Under the pieces are notes generated by a model. The model made no database searches. It had not been told where the DNA came from and saw only the letters and a program-made list of their open reading frames with translations. From DASWRT01 sp036403035 (GTDB taxonomy: Bacteria; Pseudomonadota; Alphaproteobacteria; ATCC43930; CGMCC-115725): a stretch of 12,314 nucleotides of DNA. The position numbers and the translations under genes were made by a program. Location: the NCBI GenBank assembly GCA_036403035.1, contig DASWRT010000515.1:1-12314 (forward strand), read 5' to 3'. This document shows positions 11,861 to 12,314 of the stretch, one piece after another (position 1 is the stretch's first letter; every line of letters starts with the position of its first letter).

Positions 11861-12314
11861 TCAGGCGGGCTCCGCGACGAGCGTGAGGCGCCCGGCACGC
11901 GCGGGCAGCGGCAGCGCGCGGCCGTTCCGTGCCGCACGCGCCCGGCCGCGCCGCCACTCTCTTTCGAGGTTCCGGCAATAGGCGTCGAAATGGACTTGCA
12001 TGCGATGCTTCGAGGAGGTGTGGAAGCGGCCGGCGAATTGCTTCTCGTCGGCGACGATGATCCGCTCCATCTCCGCCGTGCCCGGAAGCGCGTACTCGCC
12101 GGTCAGGTAGGAGGCCACCCAGCGCGCCTGCCGCTCGGCGAGGTTGACGAGCGTCGGCAGCGGCTGCGCCAACCCCATGAAGAACAGGTTGGGAATGCCG
12201 GGCTTGATCACCCGCTGGAACAGCGGGAGATGATTGTCCTCGACCTTGATCAGGGTCTCGTCGAGGAACGGGAAGCGCACGTTGTAGCCGGTGGCGTAGA
12301 TGACCACGTCGACC
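11861..12314 (-). CDS. Flavin-containing monooxygenase, C-terminal part
   Basis: The last 151 codons of a minus-strand gene whose start is outside the window. The visible part is the C-terminal third of a flavin-containing or Baeyer-Villiger-type monooxygenase: it opens V-D-V-V-I-Y-A-T-G-Y, the conserved A-T-G-Y strand of the family, followed by F-P-F-L-D-E and I-P-N-L-F-F-M-G-L-A-Q-P then L-A-E-R-Q-A-R-W-V-A-S-Y-L-T-G-E-Y. Such enzymes use FAD and NADPH to oxygenate N- or S-containing or ketone substrates. The two dinucleotide-binding motifs would be in the missing N-terminal part. The C-terminal tail is Arg/Ala-rich and probably specific to this lineage. The downstream CoA-transferase-like gene may be in the same operon, but no shared pathway can be named. 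Confidence 0.9.
   Translation of the reverse strand, partial: VDVVIYATGYNVRFPFLDETLIKVEDNHLPLFQRVIKPGIPNLFFMGLAQPLPTLVNLAERQARWVASYLTGEYALPGTAEMERIIVADEKQFAGRFHTSSKHRMQVHFDAYCRNLEREWRRGRARAARNGRALPLPARAGRLTLVAEPA

Noticed and set aside
11764..11937. N-terminal extension of the CoA-transferase protein by 58 residues
   Set aside because: The extension overlaps the end of the monooxygenase gene, is Arg/Pro-rich and lacks family similarity; the conserved region begins just after ATG 11763.
1..12314. A complete defence island, toxin-antitoxin pair, CRISPR array or transposon
   Set aside because: No nuclease, transposase, integrase, regularly spaced repeats or paired small toxin/antitoxin genes were found; the genes are mostly single metabolic or signalling units.

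Overview
The window is GC-rich chromosomal DNA, roughly two-thirds G+C by eye, with strong G/C bias at third codon positions. The gene families (homogentisate dioxygenase, an HD protein ending in MWRTMIWPNNFL, Abhydrolase_10, GFA, CHRD, a flavin monooxygenase) suit a metabolically versatile Alphaproteobacterium, perhaps a soil or rhizosphere member of Rhodospirillales or Hyphomicrobiales. This placement is inferred from gene content and style. There is no rRNA, tRNA, CRISPR array or intact insertion sequence.

Layout: (1) 1-132 minus, the start of a secreted protein that leaves the window, with a perfect CRP-type palindrome upstream. (2) 268-2374 minus, an aromatic-catabolism pair: hmgA (homogentisate 1,2-dioxygenase) followed closely by an HD-domain hydrolase. 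(3) 2484-2669 plus, a decayed C-terminal piece of a LysR-type regulator, followed by a ~224 bp imperfect inverted-repeat element. (4) 2925-4907 minus, a secreted alpha/beta hydrolase of 660 residues. (5) 5157-5327 minus, a very hydrophilic 56-residue protein with a perfect Shine-Dalgarno. (6) 5686-7518 plus, a metallo-beta-lactamase/receiver/GAF fusion with an unusual degenerate receiver and a promoter overlapped by an inverted repeat. (7) 7544-7954 minus, a GFA-family zinc protein. (8) 8150-9016 plus, a second metallo-beta-lactamase-fold hydrolase. (9) 9329-9823 plus, a secreted CHRD protein preceded by an AT-rich island and a foldable leader. (10) 10014-10388 plus, a SnoaL/NTF2-like protein. 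(11) 10468-12314 minus, an acetyl-CoA hydrolase/transferase-family protein downstream of the C-terminal part of a flavin-containing monooxygenase.

Apart from the hmgA/HD pair and possibly the monooxygenase/CoA-transferase pair, the genes look like single-gene units with frequent strand switches, so this is an assortment of accessory metabolic and signalling genes rather than one long operon. The best candidate for something undescribed is the MBL-REC-GAF protein: its enzyme domain has all the metal ligands, while its receiver keeps only the phospho-acceptor-type Asp and has lost the other conserved residues. Its divergent 56-residue neighbour and the promoter inverted repeat add to the interest. 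No complete multi-gene defence or mobile system is visible.
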